Shown: positions 52,971 through 61,953, numbered from the stretch's first letter. The stretch: DNA of 64,000 nucleotides from Cohnella thailandensis (GCF_014212135.1 NZ_JACJVQ010000002.1:310001-374000), one strand, 5' to 3'. The notes: generated from the letters alone by a model not told the origin. Numbers and translations are program-made.

Positions 52971-53624
52971 TTACTCCGCCAGCCCGTGCCGATGAGCGTA
53001 GATCGCGGCTTGCGTCCGATCCTCGACTCCCAGCTTGCCGAACAGGTTGGTCATGTGGTACTTGACCGTCTTGATTCCGATGAACAGCTCGTCGGCGATG
53101 TCCTGGTTGGACTTGCCCTCGGCCAGAAGCTGCAGAACCTCCATCTCCCGCTCCGTAAGCTCCTCGTGCGGGAGCGAGCTTTCCTGCGCCGGCTTGCGGA
53201 ACCGGTTCATCATCTTCGACGCGACCTGGGATTCGAGCACCGATTGGCCGCGGGCGGCCGCGCGGATCGCATCGGCGATCTCGGAAGCTCGCGAGGTCTT
53301 GAGCAGGTAGCTGAACGCTCCCGCTTCGATAACCGGATACATTTTCTCGTCGTCCAGAAAACTCGTCAGCACGATGACCCGGCACTCCGGCTGCTGCTCC
53401 AGAAGTCTTCTCGTCGTCTCGATTCCGTCCATTCCGTCCATGACCAGGTCCATCAAGACGACGTCGGGCTCGTAGTCCTTCGCCAAGCGCAAGCCCTCTT
53501 GACCGTTGCCCGCTTCCCCGACAACCTCGATGCCCTCTTCCGTTCCGAGAACGGCGGCGAGCCCAATTCTCACCATCTCGTGATCATCCACCAACAAGAC
53601 CCGGATCGGTTGCTGCTCCGCCAT
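52971..53624 (-). CDS. liaR: LiaR-like NarL-family response regulator
   Basis: A 217-residue regulator with a receiver domain (DD at 13-14, phosphoacceptor Asp59 in VLMDLVMDG, Lys near 109) and a C-terminal LuxR-type helix-turn-helix (LTEREMEVLQLLAEGKSNQD, then IADELFIGIKTVKYHM). It is the last gene of the envelope-stress operon and overlaps the kinase gene by 41 nt, so the two are translationally coupled. In B. subtilis LiaR activates the operon it belongs to upon cell-wall antibiotic stress; the same self-activation is expected here (inference). Confidence 0.88.
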   Translation of the reverse strand: MAEQQPIRVLLVDDHEMVRIGLAAVLGTEEGIEVVGEAGNGQEGLRLAKDYEPDVVLMDLVMDGMDGIETTRRLLEQQPECRVIVLTSFLDDEKMYPVIEAGAFSYLLKTSRASEIADAIRAAARGQSVLESQVASKMMNRFRKPAQESSLPHEELTEREMEVLQLLAEGKSNQDIADELFIGIKTVKYHMTNLFGKLGVEDRTQAAIYAHRHGLAE

Positions 53625-54651
53625 CTTCCCACCCTCTCTCTTCCGCCATGATCGGCACTCTGATCTCGATTCTCGTTCCTTTGCCCGGCGCGCTGGCCAC
53701 GTTCAGCGAACCGCCCAGCTCGGTCACTCTCTCTTCCATGGTGACTAAACCATAGGAAGTCTGCTTCTTGGTATGTACGTCGAAGCCGACGCCGTTGTCG
53801 CGAATCGCGAGCCGAACGGTCTCGCCGCGCCTCTGGAGCGCAATGTCCATCTTCGTCGCCTTCGAGTGCCTAAGCGTATTGGACAGCGCCTCCTGAACCA
53901 TCCGGAACAGATGATTCTCCACACCCTTATTCAGCGGCAGATCCTCATCCATATCGAGAGTAATGTCCATGGCGACCTTCGCCCTCATCTCCTCGATGAG
54001 CTCTGGAACGGCTTGCGACAGACGCTTGCCCTCCAGGTGCACGGGCCTTAAGTGAAGCAAGAGGGCTCTCATCTCCGATTGGGCGACGGCTGCCATCTCC
54101 TCGATCAGCTCGACCTGCCGTTTGGCCCGGTCGAAGTCGTGATCGAGCGTGCGTCCGACGGCCGTCGCGGTCATCGAGATGGCGAACAGCTGCTGGCTGA
54201 CCGCGTCATGAAGCTCTCTGGCCAGCCGCTGCCGTTCTTCGACGACCGCGCTCATTCGGGCTTTGGCCGCCAATTCCGTATTGTTCGTGGACAAGCGCTG
54301 CAGGGAAGCCACCTGCTCCTCCCACTTGCGGCCGATTCTCGAGAACTGCTCCGCCAAGCTTCCGATCTCGTCCTTGCCCATGTCCGGCAGAGTCGGAATC
54401 GGTCGCCCTTTCTCCATCATCAGCATCGCATCCTTCAGAACTTCGACGCGATTCCTGAGCGGATACGTTCGATAGAGGCCGAAGGCAATTCCCGCAAGCA
54501 GGAGCACCCCGATAGCGGATAAACCGAAGATCACAATGGAAGACCAGGATTCGAAGTCGGCGGCGAGTCCTTGGGCTTGAAGCAAATAAACGATCACGAT
54601 GCCGACGCCAAGGGAGAACAAGACGGATTCGCCAATATGACGCCATACCAT
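53584..54651 (-). CDS. liaS: LiaS-like sensor histidine kinase
   Basis: About 355 residues. Two membrane segments at about 12-30 and 38-60 enclose almost no extracellular loop, the intramembrane-sensing layout of LiaS. A HAMP-like region follows, then the HisKA_3 dimerisation helix with ERQRLARELHDAVSQQLFAI (phospho-His), and HATPase motifs NHLFRMVQEALSNTLRHSKA and RDNGVGFD. ATG 54651 has AAAGGGGG 8 nt upstream; an in-frame TTG at 54657 overlaps that spacing. It follows the LiaF-like gene by 14 nt and overlaps the regulator gene. Confidence 0.88.
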   Translation of the reverse strand: MVWRHIGESVLFSLGVGIVIVYLLQAQGLAADFESWSSIVIFGLSAIGVLLLAGIAFGLYRTYPLRNRVEVLKDAMLMMEKGRPIPTLPDMGKDEIGSLAEQFSRIGRKWEEQVASLQRLSTNNTELAAKARMSAVVEERQRLARELHDAVSQQLFAISMTATAVGRTLDHDFDRAKRQVELIEEMAAVAQSEMRALLLHLRPVHLEGKRLSQAVPELIEEMRAKVAMDITLDMDEDLPLNKGVENHLFRMVQEALSNTLRHSKATKMDIALQRRGETVRLAIRDNGVGFDVHTKKQTSYGLVTMEERVTELGGSLNVASAPGKGTRIEIRVPIMAEERGWEDGGAATDPGLVGG

Positions 54652-54665
54652 TTTCAATTCCCCCT

Positions 54666-55316
54666 TTAGATCGGACGTATTCTTATATTCCCTACGAGAT
54701 AAATCAATTGGAGTTTCAGTTGCTGTTCCTTGAGCTCATAATCCGGTGAGCGCCACAGCACCCGTTGGAAGCCTCCGCTCTGCTGGCGCTGGTTCCAGCC
54801 GATCTGTCCGAGCATCACCGATGCCTCCAATTGAATGCCGTAATCCTCCGGGACGATCAGATCGATGTCCCCGATCAACCCCTGAAGCACGATCGAGGTC
54901 TCCTTCTCCTCCGGAATCGCCATGGTCATATCCAACCGAACATCGCCGAACGCATGCCAGTAGCTGATCGAGGGGAGCACCCAAGATTCGCGATCCCTCC
55001 TAAGCTTGAGGAAGAACCGCGGACGCCCTTCCGTTCTTCCCGGCGACGAGGGCCGGGCTTTTAAGTAATACAGCCCAAGCGAGATCAGGACGATGACGAG
55101 GACCAGGCCGATCTGATTCGCGATCAGCACAAGGGCGCTGATGGCGACGACCACGATCGCCAGCCGGCTTCGATCCTCCCGGAAGCGCAGAATCCCGATA
55201 TAAAGAAGAATGATGGCATTTACCGTCGCGTACCCCGCTATCGCTCCGAGCGCGAGATACAGGCCGGCGGCGATGAACAGCAAAGCATGACTGGACATAT
55301 TCGACAATTTACCCAT
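54666..55316 (-). CDS. liaF: LiaF-like membrane protein
   Basis: About 216 residues. ATG 55316 with AAGGAGGTG upstream is preferred; the open frame extends to a GTG at 55427 without a site. Four hydrophobic segments (about residues 10-100) are followed by a soluble beta-rich domain (RDRESWVLPSISYWHAFGDV, then LQGLIGDIDLIVPEDYGIQL), the cell-wall-active antibiotic response domain. In B. subtilis LiaF restrains LiaS until envelope stress occurs. The gene order LiaF-LiaS-LiaR is the classic one, supporting the call. Confidence 0.85.
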   Translation of the reverse strand: MGKLSNMSSHALLFIAAGLYLALGAIAGYATVNAIILLYIGILRFREDRSRLAIVVVAISALVLIANQIGLVLVIVLISLGLYYLKARPSSPGRTEGRPRFFLKLRRDRESWVLPSISYWHAFGDVRLDMTMAIPEEKETSIVLQGLIGDIDLIVPEDYGIQLEASVMLGQIGWNQRQQSGGFQRVLWRSPDYELKEQQLKLQLIYLVGNIRIRPI

Positions 55317-55459
55317 CGCGGTCTGCACCTCCTTGGCGAAAATACCCGCTCGTTGCGCGGAGAAAGCCATAACGGAATCGTCCGCTATGGCCTTTGACGC
55401 ATCTTTGTTAGCATACCATATCTTCACATCGGCTGGAATGCGCTTCTGGCGAAACTTCC

Positions 55460-56164
55460 TTATTCGGCAGAAGTCGGGTTGGAAGCCGGTGCCGCCTGCG
55501 GCTGGAGTCGATTCTTAAGCGCCGCGAGCTCTTGCTCGACGCGATAGTTCTTCTCCGGATCGACGCTTGGCGTCGCCGAGCGGAACGGCGAGCCAGGCAG
55601 GCGAATGACGTCGGCTTCCGCTTCCAATTGAAGGATCTTCTCTTCCATGCGTTGGAAGCCGCGGGACGCGTTGCCGCTCTCGATCGTGTGGAGCGTGCTG
55701 ACTTGCGCCATTTGCTTGCGCGCTTTGGCCATTTGGGCGCGGGCCGACAACTCGTTGCGCTTGTTGCGCAGCTTGTAGTACTCGTCCTTCATCTCATGAA
55801 GCTGAACGGTCAGCTCGCTCACTTGAGCGCTGGCTTGCTCGTGATGGCCGAGCAGGTCGGTCGCTTGCTGATTGTAGTAAAGCTTCTCTTCCAGGAGTTT
55901 GCGGGCCAGTGCTTCGTTGCCTTCCTGCAGCGCTCTCTCCGCGCCTGCTTCGCGCTCGATTCCGATGCGGACGGCCTCATCCAGGCGTTGCTTCAGTCTG
56001 CGCTCCGAAGCCATTTGCTTCGCTACCGTCACTTCCGCGTCGCGGATCTCCGTCTCCATATCGCGCAGGTATTGGTTCAGCATGACGATCGGATCTTCCA
56101 GCTTGTCAAGCAGCTCGTGAATCGATGCCTTCGTCATATCCTTTACTCGTTGAAATACTCCCAT
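55460..56164 (-). CDS. PspA/IM30 family membrane-stress protein (LiaH-like)
   Basis: A 234-residue almost fully helical protein. It begins [20 protein letters not shown] followed by [20 protein letters not shown], the amphipathic helix and first coiled-coil of PspA/IM30/LiaH proteins. These oligomerise on damaged membranes. The C-terminal 40 residues are a Pro/Ala-rich tail. It lies 6 nt before the PspC gene's stop and 143 nt upstream of the LiaF-like gene. Together with the second PspA it gives this operon two IM30 paralogues. Confidence 0.9.
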   Translation of the reverse strand: MGVFQRVKDMTKASIHELLDKLEDPIVMLNQYLRDMETEIRDAEVTVAKQMASERRLKQRLDEAVRIGIEREAGAERALQEGNEALARKLLEEKLYYNQQATDLLGHHEQASAQVSELTVQLHEMKDEYYKLRNKRNELSARAQMAKARKQMAQVSTLHTIESGNASRGFQRMEEKILQLEAEADVIRLPGSPFRSATPSVDPEKNYRVEQELAALKNRLQPQAAPASNPTSAE

Positions 56165-56169
56165 TGTCG

Positions 56170-56745
56170 TTATTCCCCTTTCGTATCCTTCGATTGTTGT
56201 TGTTCGAATTTGGTGAGGCGAGCCTTCAGTTCTTCGAGTTCTTGCCTAAGCGCCTTCTTCTCGATATCTTCCATCATGGCATCCAATTCCGAGCCGGCCG
56301 GGTTAGCGGCCGCCCCCGTCGCCTTGGGCTCCGAGAAGCCTGTCGGCTGCGAGGCTCCGGTCGGCGACGGCCCCTGCCAAGGCGTGCCCGGCGTCCAGCC
56401 GCGCTGCGCTCCGCTCGGAGGCGGCGTCTGGGCATTCTGGCCGGGAGGAGTCCAAGCGTTGTAGCCGCCGCCGGACCAATTGCTTCCGGACCAGTTGCCT
56501 CCCCAGCCGCCGTGGCCGGCGGAATGTCCGAATGGATCGGCTCCCATGCCGCCGCCGTAAGTCGGCTCCTTCGGAATGATGAATCCTGCCAGGATATACA
56601 CCAGGATGATGGAACCTCCCGAGAAGACCGCGACGACGATGGTGAGAATACGCAGCAGCGTCGCGTCCAGCCTGAAGTACTCCGCCAATCCTCCGCATAT
56701 CCCGAAAATTTTGCTATCGCGGGACGATCGGTACAATTTGCGCAT
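56170..56745 (-). CDS. PspC-domain membrane protein
   Basis: A 191-residue protein. The N-terminal PspC domain ([20 protein letters not shown], then [20 protein letters not shown]) has a membrane segment at about residues 33-55. A long Gly/Trp/Ser/Asn-rich low-complexity region (about 60-130, with repeats such as WSGSNWSGG) leads into a C-terminal coiled coil ([20 protein letters not shown]). PspC proteins anchor or signal envelope stress; here the coiled coil may contact the flanking PspA proteins. It sits between the two pspA-type genes with gaps of 3 and 5 nt. Confidence 0.88.
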   Translation of the reverse strand: MRKLYRSSRDSKIFGICGGLAEYFRLDATLLRILTIVVAVFSGGSIILVYILAGFIIPKEPTYGGGMGADPFGHSAGHGGWGGNWSGSNWSGGGYNAWTPPGQNAQTPPPSGAQRGWTPGTPWQGPSPTGASQPTGFSEPKATGAAANPAGSELDAMMEDIEKKALRQELEELKARLTKFEQQQSKDTKGE

Positions 56746-56748
56746 GTC

Positions 56749-57426
56749 TTACCCTCCTTGATCCTGCTGCAGCTTCCGCTTCAATTGCTGGAGCTCCCGT
56801 TCGATGACTTCCTGGACGGCCGTACCGGCCGTATACAACATCTCCGTGCCCATCCGGCGGAGATCGCGGAGGCTTTTCGACTCGAGCTCCATGTCCGTGA
56901 TCTGGTCGTCCAGACGCCGGAACATCGTTCTCGTGTTGCCTTGGTAGCCGCTTTCCCCGAGCCTCGCCGTAAGCCGTTGCTGCAGCCTAAGCGACTCCAT
57001 TCTCGCTACGTAGAATTGCCTGCGGTCGTAAACGGCGCGGTATTCGTCCCGAAGCTCCTGAAGAAGTTCGGCCAGCTCGTTAAGCTCCGCTTGGCTTTGT
57101 TCGTACAAGCCGCGATAGCGCTCCGCCTTCTCCTCGTGGATGACCTTATCCTGCAGGGCGAGCTTGGCGGCCGTCTCTTCTCCGGCTTTGAGCGCCGTAA
57201 GGGCTTGCTGCTCGCGTTTTTCTTTCCACTGCTCGGCTTCTTTCCACTGCTTATACAGATGCTCCGTGTGTACCGCGTATTGCCTGTGCAGCTGCTCGCT
57301 CTTGCCGATCTCTTGATGAGTCGACCAGAGGAATTGATCGATCAGCTTGACCGGATCCTCCGATTTCTCCAGGCGATCGTTCAACGTAGCCGCCGATATG
57401 TCTCTCACTCGTTTAATGACGCTCAT
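56749..57426 (-). CDS. Second PspA/IM30 family protein
   Basis: A 225-residue helical protein, MSVIKRVRDISAATLNDRLE followed by KSEDPVKLIDQFLWSTHQEI. It is recognisably a PspA/IM30 paralogue but diverged: aromatic-rich in helix 2-3 (HTEHLYKQWKEAEQWKEKRE) and without the Pro/Ala-rich tail of the other copy. The pair could co-assemble. It is the second gene of the operon, after the small membrane protein, and lies 3 nt before the PspC gene. Confidence 0.87.
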   Translation of the reverse strand: MSVIKRVRDISAATLNDRLEKSEDPVKLIDQFLWSTHQEIGKSEQLHRQYAVHTEHLYKQWKEAEQWKEKREQQALTALKAGEETAAKLALQDKVIHEEKAERYRGLYEQSQAELNELAELLQELRDEYRAVYDRRQFYVARMESLRLQQRLTARLGESGYQGNTRTMFRRLDDQITDMELESKSLRDLRRMGTEMLYTAGTAVQEVIERELQQLKRKLQQDQGG

Positions 57427-57475
57427 TCTTGTCTATCCTCCTCGATATCGAGCTCCGATTTAAGTCGAACCGCTT

Positions 57476-57772
57476 TTAATTTCTGCGTCTCAGCATCGAC
57501 ACGCCGTAGACGATGATGGCGATAGCCGCGATCCAGAAGATGACCGTGGACAGCCGACCGAGCAGCATCAAAGCGCCGATGAATCCGAGCACGCCGCCGA
57601 CGACCTTGTTCCCCCTTCTCCAGGCCATAACCCCCAGCGCGATAACCAGTACCGGAATCAGGAGAGAGAGGATGACGCTGAACAGGCTTCCCAGTAGGCT
57701 ACCCAGCTTGCCGAACAACAGCAGCACGCCGATGACGATAAGAACAACCGCTAATCCATTGCCTTTTTTCAA
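57476..57772 (-). CDS. Small LiaI-like membrane protein
   Basis: A 98-residue very hydrophobic protein with three to four membrane segments (GLAVVLIVIGVLLLFGKLGS, LLIPVLVIALGVMAWRRGNK, VIFWIAAIAIIVYGVSMLRR). It matches the small membrane proteins (LiaI or the LiaF membrane domain) that head lia operons and anchor PspA-type proteins. AAAGAGGTGAGG lies ahead of the ATG. Being first, it defines the operon promoter, which should lie in 57773-57880. Confidence 0.78.
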   Translation of the reverse strand: MKKGNGLAVVLIVIGVLLLFGKLGSLLGSLFSVILSLLIPVLVIALGVMAWRRGNKVVGGVLGFIGALMLLGRLSTVIFWIAAIAIIVYGVSMLRRRN

Positions 57773-58125
57773 AAGTTCCTCACCTCTTTTCCGACGGTCG
57801 CCTTTTGCTTGCTTTTCTTTGGCGCCGTTCCCTTGACCTCATGTATTCATTGTAATCGGAGCGCCCGCCTTCCAAAACAGACCCGCGCACGTTTTTGACC
57901 CTGGACCGAAGTCGGGGCCGGGCACCGCCTAAAGCCCTTAAGCCGCATCGATTCAAGGCTGGCGGCGTCTCGACGCCCGCGAATAACCAAGAGGATATGG
58001 GGGAAAATAGACCCTCGGAGCTGACGCAAAGCGCGGCGGATCGGAAGAGGGCTTCGGACGGAGGCGGAAGTTCGGCGGGCAGGTGCGCTTAGGACGGCGG
58101 CAAGGCGATCTTCTGCAACGATAAA
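57773..58125. other. Gene-free stretch upstream of the Lia/Psp operon
   Basis: About 350 nt without a convincing gene on either strand. On the minus strand TACAAT (57849-57854) could be a -10 box for the Lia/Psp operon, but no good -35 box is seen. Short open frames here lack ribosome sites. Confidence 0.4.
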
Positions 58126-58150
58126 GAGCCAAGTCGCGAGGACTTGGCTC
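58126..58150 (-). terminator. Terminator after sumT
   Basis: GAGCCAAGTC and GACTTGGCTC (58126-58135 and 58141-58150) form a perfect ten-pair stem. On the minus strand a short TTTATCGTT follows. It lies 20 nt past the sumT stop. Confidence 0.7.
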
Positions 58151-58169
58151 CATTGTCTATTTTCTAATC

Positions 58170-58952
58170 CTATCCGATTCTCTCCACGGCCTCCGCTTGA
58201 AGCTGAAGCAGTCGTTCCCTCACCTTAACTGCTTCTCCGATCACGATCAGCGCCGGGTTGCTCAGCTTCATCGCCTCGGCGAGCTTATGGATGTTGGACA
58301 GCGATCCGGTGACGACGCGTTGATGAGCCGTCGTTCCTTTCTCGATCAGCGCGACCGGGGTTTCCGCGGGCTTCCCGTGGAGAAGCAGCGTCGAACGGAT
58401 CGCGTCCAATTCGCTGACTCCCATATAGATGACAAGGGTCTCGACGGATTGGGCCAGCAGGTCCCAGCGCGGCGGCACCTCGTTATCGTGGCACCGATTG
58501 CCGGTGACGAAGGCGACCGAGGCGCTTTGGCCCCGATGCGTCAGAGGAATTTGCGCGGCGGCGGCCGCTCCGATAGCCGAAGTGATTCCCGGGACGATCT
58601 CGTAAGGAATCCCTCTCTCCGCCAAAGCGATGGCCTCTTCCCCGCCCCGGCCGAAGATGAACGGGTCTCCGCCCTTCAGGCGGACAACCTTATAGCCTTC
58701 ATTAGCGAACAGAATAAGCTTCTCGATGATTTGCCCTTGCGGCATGGAATGCCGTCCCGGCGCCTTGCCGACGTAGAGCAGCTTGGCATCCGGCCGAGCA
58801 TGCCCGAGCAACTGTTCGTTCACGAGCCTGTCGTATAGAATGATATCCGCCTGTTGAATCCGTTTAAGCGCCTTGAGCGTGATCAGTTCCGGATCGCCCG
58901 GTCCCGCTCCGACGATCGACACTTCGCCCGGCGTTCTCGCGCAATCGGACAT
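58170..58952 (-). CDS. cobA: Uroporphyrinogen-III C-methyltransferase
   Basis: A 260-residue SAM-dependent methyltransferase that makes precorrin-2, the branch point to siroheme. Motifs are VGAGPGDPELITLKALKRI near residue 14, YDRLVNEQLL near 39, VRLKGGDPFIFGRGGEEAIA near 85 and TVVxMGV-like LVIYMGVSELDAI near 165. Its place as last gene of nirB-nirD-sumT fits a role supplying siroheme for nitrite reductase. It lies 16 nt after nirD. It is the single-function form, not a CysG fusion. Confidence 0.95.
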   Translation of the reverse strand: MSDCARTPGEVSIVGAGPGDPELITLKALKRIQQADIILYDRLVNEQLLGHARPDAKLLYVGKAPGRHSMPQGQIIEKLILFANEGYKVVRLKGGDPFIFGRGGEEAIALAERGIPYEIVPGITSAIGAAAAAQIPLTHRGQSASVAFVTGNRCHDNEVPPRWDLLAQSVETLVIYMGVSELDAIRSTLLLHGKPAETPVALIEKGTTAHQRVVTGSLSNIHKLAEAMKLSNPALIVIGEAVKVRERLLQLQAEAVERIG

Positions 58953-58968
58953 GGGAACCCCACCTCAT

Positions 58969-59280
58969 CTATATCGTGATGTAAATCGCTCCGTTGGCTT
59001 GATCGACTTCGGTCTTGTAGGTTTCCACGCAGCCGTCATCCGGCTCGTATACCTTGCCGCTCTTCAGATCGATCTTCCAATCGTGAAGAGGGCAGTGCAC
59101 GGCCGTGCCGCACACCATGCCTTCCGCAAGCTTGCCTCCTTTGTGGGGGCAACGATTCTCGACGGCTTTGATCTCGCCGTCGCTTAAACGGAACACGGCA
59201 ATCTCCAGGTCTTGATACCGGAAGGTTCTGGCGCCCTTCTTGTCGATATCCTCGATATGTCCGATAAGCACTTTGGCCAT
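58969..59280 (-). CDS. nirD: Nitrite reductase small subunit (Rieske-type)
   Basis: A 103-residue protein of the NirD family with a Rieske-like fold. The two metal-ligand motifs are present as NRCPHKGG near residue 42 and HCPLHDW near 63, so a [2Fe-2S] cluster is likely; some NirD proteins lack these residues, this one keeps them. It partners NirB in assimilatory NAD(P)H-nitrite reduction. It starts 13 nt after nirB with GGAGGAG upstream. Confidence 0.94.
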   Translation of the reverse strand: MAKVLIGHIEDIDKKGARTFRYQDLEIAVFRLSDGEIKAVENRCPHKGGKLAEGMVCGTAVHCPLHDWKIDLKSGKVYEPDDGCVETYKTEVDQANGAIYITI

Positions 59281-59293
59281 GTTCGTTCTCCTC

Positions 59294-61726
59294 CTAGCTT
59301 TGGACCGCTGCAGCCGGCTCTAACGTCTCGAAATTTTTGCGAAGCTCTTTGTTCTCGATGATTTCCTGCCACGGGTCCCGGATCTGATCGATCGCCGTCC
59401 GAATTCGTCCGTACAGCGCCTTGCGCTCCTCGGCGTTATCCAGAACCTTCTTGATATAGTCCACCCCGACTCTCTCCACCCAAACCGAGGTACGCTCGTT
59501 CCAAGTCGCCTGCTCTCTGTATAATTGAAGGAAAGCTCCGCCCCACTCGACTACCTCGTCATCCGTCTTCACGACGGTCAGAAGATCCGTTCCCCGCAAG
59601 TGAATGCCGCCGTTGCCTCCGATATGCAGCTCCCAGCCTCCGTCGATAGCGACGATGCCGAAGTCCTTGATCGTCGCCTCCGCACAGTTGCGTGGGCAAC
59701 CGGACACCGCCAGCTTCACCTTGGCTGGCGCGTTCAAGCGTTCGAATTCCTTCTCCAGCCGGATGCCCATGCCGATGGCGTCTTGCGTGCCGAAGCGGCA
59801 GAACGTATTGCCGACGCAGGTTTTGACCGTCCGCAGCATCTTGCCGTACGCATGGCCGGAAGGCATGTCGAGCTCCTCCCACATCTTCGGCAGATCTTCC
59901 TTCTTAACGCCAAGCAAGTCAAGCCGCTGGCCGCCCGTGAACTTCACGAGAGGCACCTCGAACTTCTCGGCGACCTCCGCGATCTTCTTCAGCTCCGAAG
60001 GAGAGGTAACTCCGCCGTAGATCCGGGGAACGACGGAGAACGTTCCGTCCTTCTGAATGTTGGCGTGATACCTTTCGTTCGTGAAGCGCGATTCCTTCTC
60101 GTCCTTGTATTCGGTCGGCCAGAGCATGCCCAGGTAGTAATTGAGCGAAGGCCGGCACTTGGAGCAGCCTTCCGGGTTGCTCCATTCGAGCACGTTCATG
60201 ACTTCCTTGATCGTCTTGAGGCCCATCCGCTTGATCTCGGCGACGATCTCGTCGCGATTCAGCGTCGTGCAGCCGCAGATTCCTTCCTTGACCTGCGCGA
60301 CCGCGTCTCCGGCGTAGATCTTCAGCAACCCTTCGACCTCCGGCTTGCAGCCTCCGCAAGAAGCGGATGCCTTCGTGCACGCCTTGATCGCGCCGACGCT
60401 GTTGCAGCCCTTGTTCAGGATCGCGTCGGCGATCGTTCCCTTGGAGACGCCGTTGCAGCCGCAGATAATCTCGTCGTCCGCCAGCTCCGCGAGGTGATCT
60501 TCCTTGCCGGAGGCAGCACCTCCGACGGCGAACCCGAGAAGCAGCTCCTTCTCTCTCCCCTTCACGCTTTCGCCTTTGCGGATGAGGGATAACAAGGATG
60601 CCCCGTCGCCGATATCGCCGAACAACACCGCCCCGACCAGCTTGTCGTCCCTCAAGACGATTTTCTTATACACGCCGTCTACTTCATCTTGATATTTCAT
60701 GGAACGGGTTCCCGGCGGTTCGTCGTATTGCCCCGCGGAGAAAACGTCCACGCCCGATACCTTCAGCTTCGTGGAAGTGATCGATCCGGTATAGCCCTCG
60801 GTTTCCGCCCCGGCCAACCGCTTCGCCAGCACGGCGCCTTGCTCGTACAGAGGCGCCACGAGCCCGTATGCGATGCCCCGATGCTCCGTACACTCCCCGA
60901 CCGCGTAAATATCCGGATGGCTGGTCTCCATGAAGTCGTTCACGATAATGCCGCGGTTTACGTTAAGGCCGGCCGCCTTCGCTACCTGCACGTTCGGCTT
61001 GATGCCGACGGCCATGACGATCAGATCCGTCTCGATCTCGGTTCCGTCCGTGAAGCTGAGGCTCTTCACTCTCTTCTTGCCATGGATTCGCTCGGAATGC
61101 TTCTGCAGCAGGAACTTCATGCCTTGGCCTTCCAGCTCCTCCTTCAGCATCTTCGATGCCGTCGCGTCCAACTGCCGGTTCATCAGGTGTGCATTGCTGT
61201 GAACGACGGTAACGTCCATCCCCAGATTAAGAAGCCCTCTCGCCGCCTCCAGCCCGAGAAGTCCGCCGCCGATCACGACGGCCTTGTTGTATTTCTTCGA
61301 CGTCTCCTGCATGATCTGGCAATCCTTGATGTCGCGGAAGCCGATAACCCCTTCCTTGTCCGCCCCCGGCAGAGGGAGCATGAACGCGCTCGAACCGGTC
61401 GCGATAAGGAGAGTATCGTACTCGGCTTCAATCCCCAGATGGGAGATAACCTTTCGGCTAGCCGTGTCGATCGAGGTGACCGTATGGCCCGCGTAAAGCG
61501 TAATGCCGTTATCGCGGTACCAGTCCCAGTCGTTGATGACGATATCGGACAGCTCGGTTCCTCCCGCGAGCACGGAGGAGAGCATGATTCGGTTATAGTT
61601 GGGATGCGGTTCGCTCCCGAAGATCGTAATGTCGTATGCGCCGGGAGCAAGCTTTAGAATATGCTCGATGACGCGGACCCCCGCCATTCCGTTCCCGATC
61701 ATAACAAGTTTTTTTGTCGCTGCCAT
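59294..61726 (-). CDS. nirB: Assimilatory nitrite reductase large subunit
   Basis: An 810-residue NAD(P)H-dependent nitrite reductase that makes ammonium. Domains in order are an FAD/NAD reductase half (MIGNGMAGVRVIEHIL near 7, VVIGGGLLGLEAARGLL near 147), BFD-like [2Fe-2S] domains with paired cysteines (CGCNGVSKGTIADAI, ASCGGCKPEVEG, CGCTTLNRDEIVAEI) and a siroheme/4Fe-4S half with TCVGNTFCRFGTQDAIGMG and VSGCPRNCAEATIKDFGI. All cluster ligands appear intact. Expression probably depends on antitermination, since an ANTAR-type element and an intrinsic terminator fill its leader. Confidence 0.97.
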   Translation of the reverse strand: MAATKKLVMIGNGMAGVRVIEHILKLAPGAYDITIFGSEPHPNYNRIMLSSVLAGGTELSDIVINDWDWYRDNGITLYAGHTVTSIDTASRKVISHLGIEAEYDTLLIATGSSAFMLPLPGADKEGVIGFRDIKDCQIMQETSKKYNKAVVIGGGLLGLEAARGLLNLGMDVTVVHSNAHLMNRQLDATASKMLKEELEGQGMKFLLQKHSERIHGKKRVKSLSFTDGTEIETDLIVMAVGIKPNVQVAKAAGLNVNRGIIVNDFMETSHPDIYAVGECTEHRGIAYGLVAPLYEQGAVLAKRLAGAETEGYTGSITSTKLKVSGVDVFSAGQYDEPPGTRSMKYQDEVDGVYKKIVLRDDKLVGAVLFGDIGDGASLLSLIRKGESVKGREKELLLGFAVGGAASGKEDHLAELADDEIICGCNGVSKGTIADAILNKGCNSVGAIKACTKASASCGGCKPEVEGLLKIYAGDAVAQVKEGICGCTTLNRDEIVAEIKRMGLKTIKEVMNVLEWSNPEGCSKCRPSLNYYLGMLWPTEYKDEKESRFTNERYHANIQKDGTFSVVPRIYGGVTSPSELKKIAEVAEKFEVPLVKFTGGQRLDLLGVKKEDLPKMWEELDMPSGHAYGKMLRTVKTCVGNTFCRFGTQDAIGMGIRLEKEFERLNAPAKVKLAVSGCPRNCAEATIKDFGIVAIDGGWELHIGGNGGIHLRGTDLLTVVKTDDEVVEWGGAFLQLYREQATWNERTSVWVERVGVDYIKKVLDNAEERKALYGRIRTAIDQIRDPWQEIIENKELRKNFETLEPAAAVQS

Positions 61727-61764
61727 AGACCGTATCCCCTTTCGTTCGCTAGCCTTAAGAAATC

Positions 61765-61826
61765 AAAAAGCCTGCCTCGCCCATGGAGAAGACAAGTTAC
61801 TCGTCTTCCATGGAACGAAAGCAGGC
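61765..61826 (-). terminator. Leader terminator ahead of nirB
   Basis: On the minus strand GCCTGC (61821-61826) pairs with GCAGGC (61770-61775). Inside, CCATGG pairs with CCATGG and GAAGAC with GTCTTC, and TTTTT follows. It lies 39 nt before the nirB start. Its 5' arm is shared with the second ANTAR hairpin, so the two structures exclude each other. Confidence 0.85.
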
Positions 61827-61862
61827 CTCATTGCCGCTTCAAATCAGATACACCGTTGTATC
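61820..61862 (-). promoter_or_regulatory. ANTAR-type double-hexaloop RNA element in the nirB leader
   Basis: On the minus strand hairpin P1 is GATAC-AACGGT-GTATC (61847-61862). Hairpin P2 is AGCGGC-AATGAG-GCCTGCT (61820-61838) with one bulged T. Both loops have six bases with A at position 1 and G at position 4, the known ANTAR target pattern. They are 8 nt apart. The 3' arm of P2 is the 5' arm of the terminator. Confidence 0.8.
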
Positions 61863-61888
61863 CGTGAACTGAATATATGATTAATGAA

Positions 61889-61917
61889 ACTATACCTTGC
61901 CCGAACTATCTTGTCAA
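61889..61917 (-). promoter_or_regulatory. Promoter of nirBD-sumT
   Basis: On the minus strand TTGACA and TATAGT are separated by exactly 17 nt. The predicted transcript begins about 20 nt before the first ANTAR hairpin. Confidence 0.8.
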
Positions 61918-61953
61918 TATATATGACATGAATGCCTAATGAAAATTTTCATC

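Noticed and set aside
57847..58153. Short open frames upstream of the Lia/Psp operon
   Set aside because: About 60 codons each, Arg/Pro-rich, with no ribosome sites and no similarity I can recognise.
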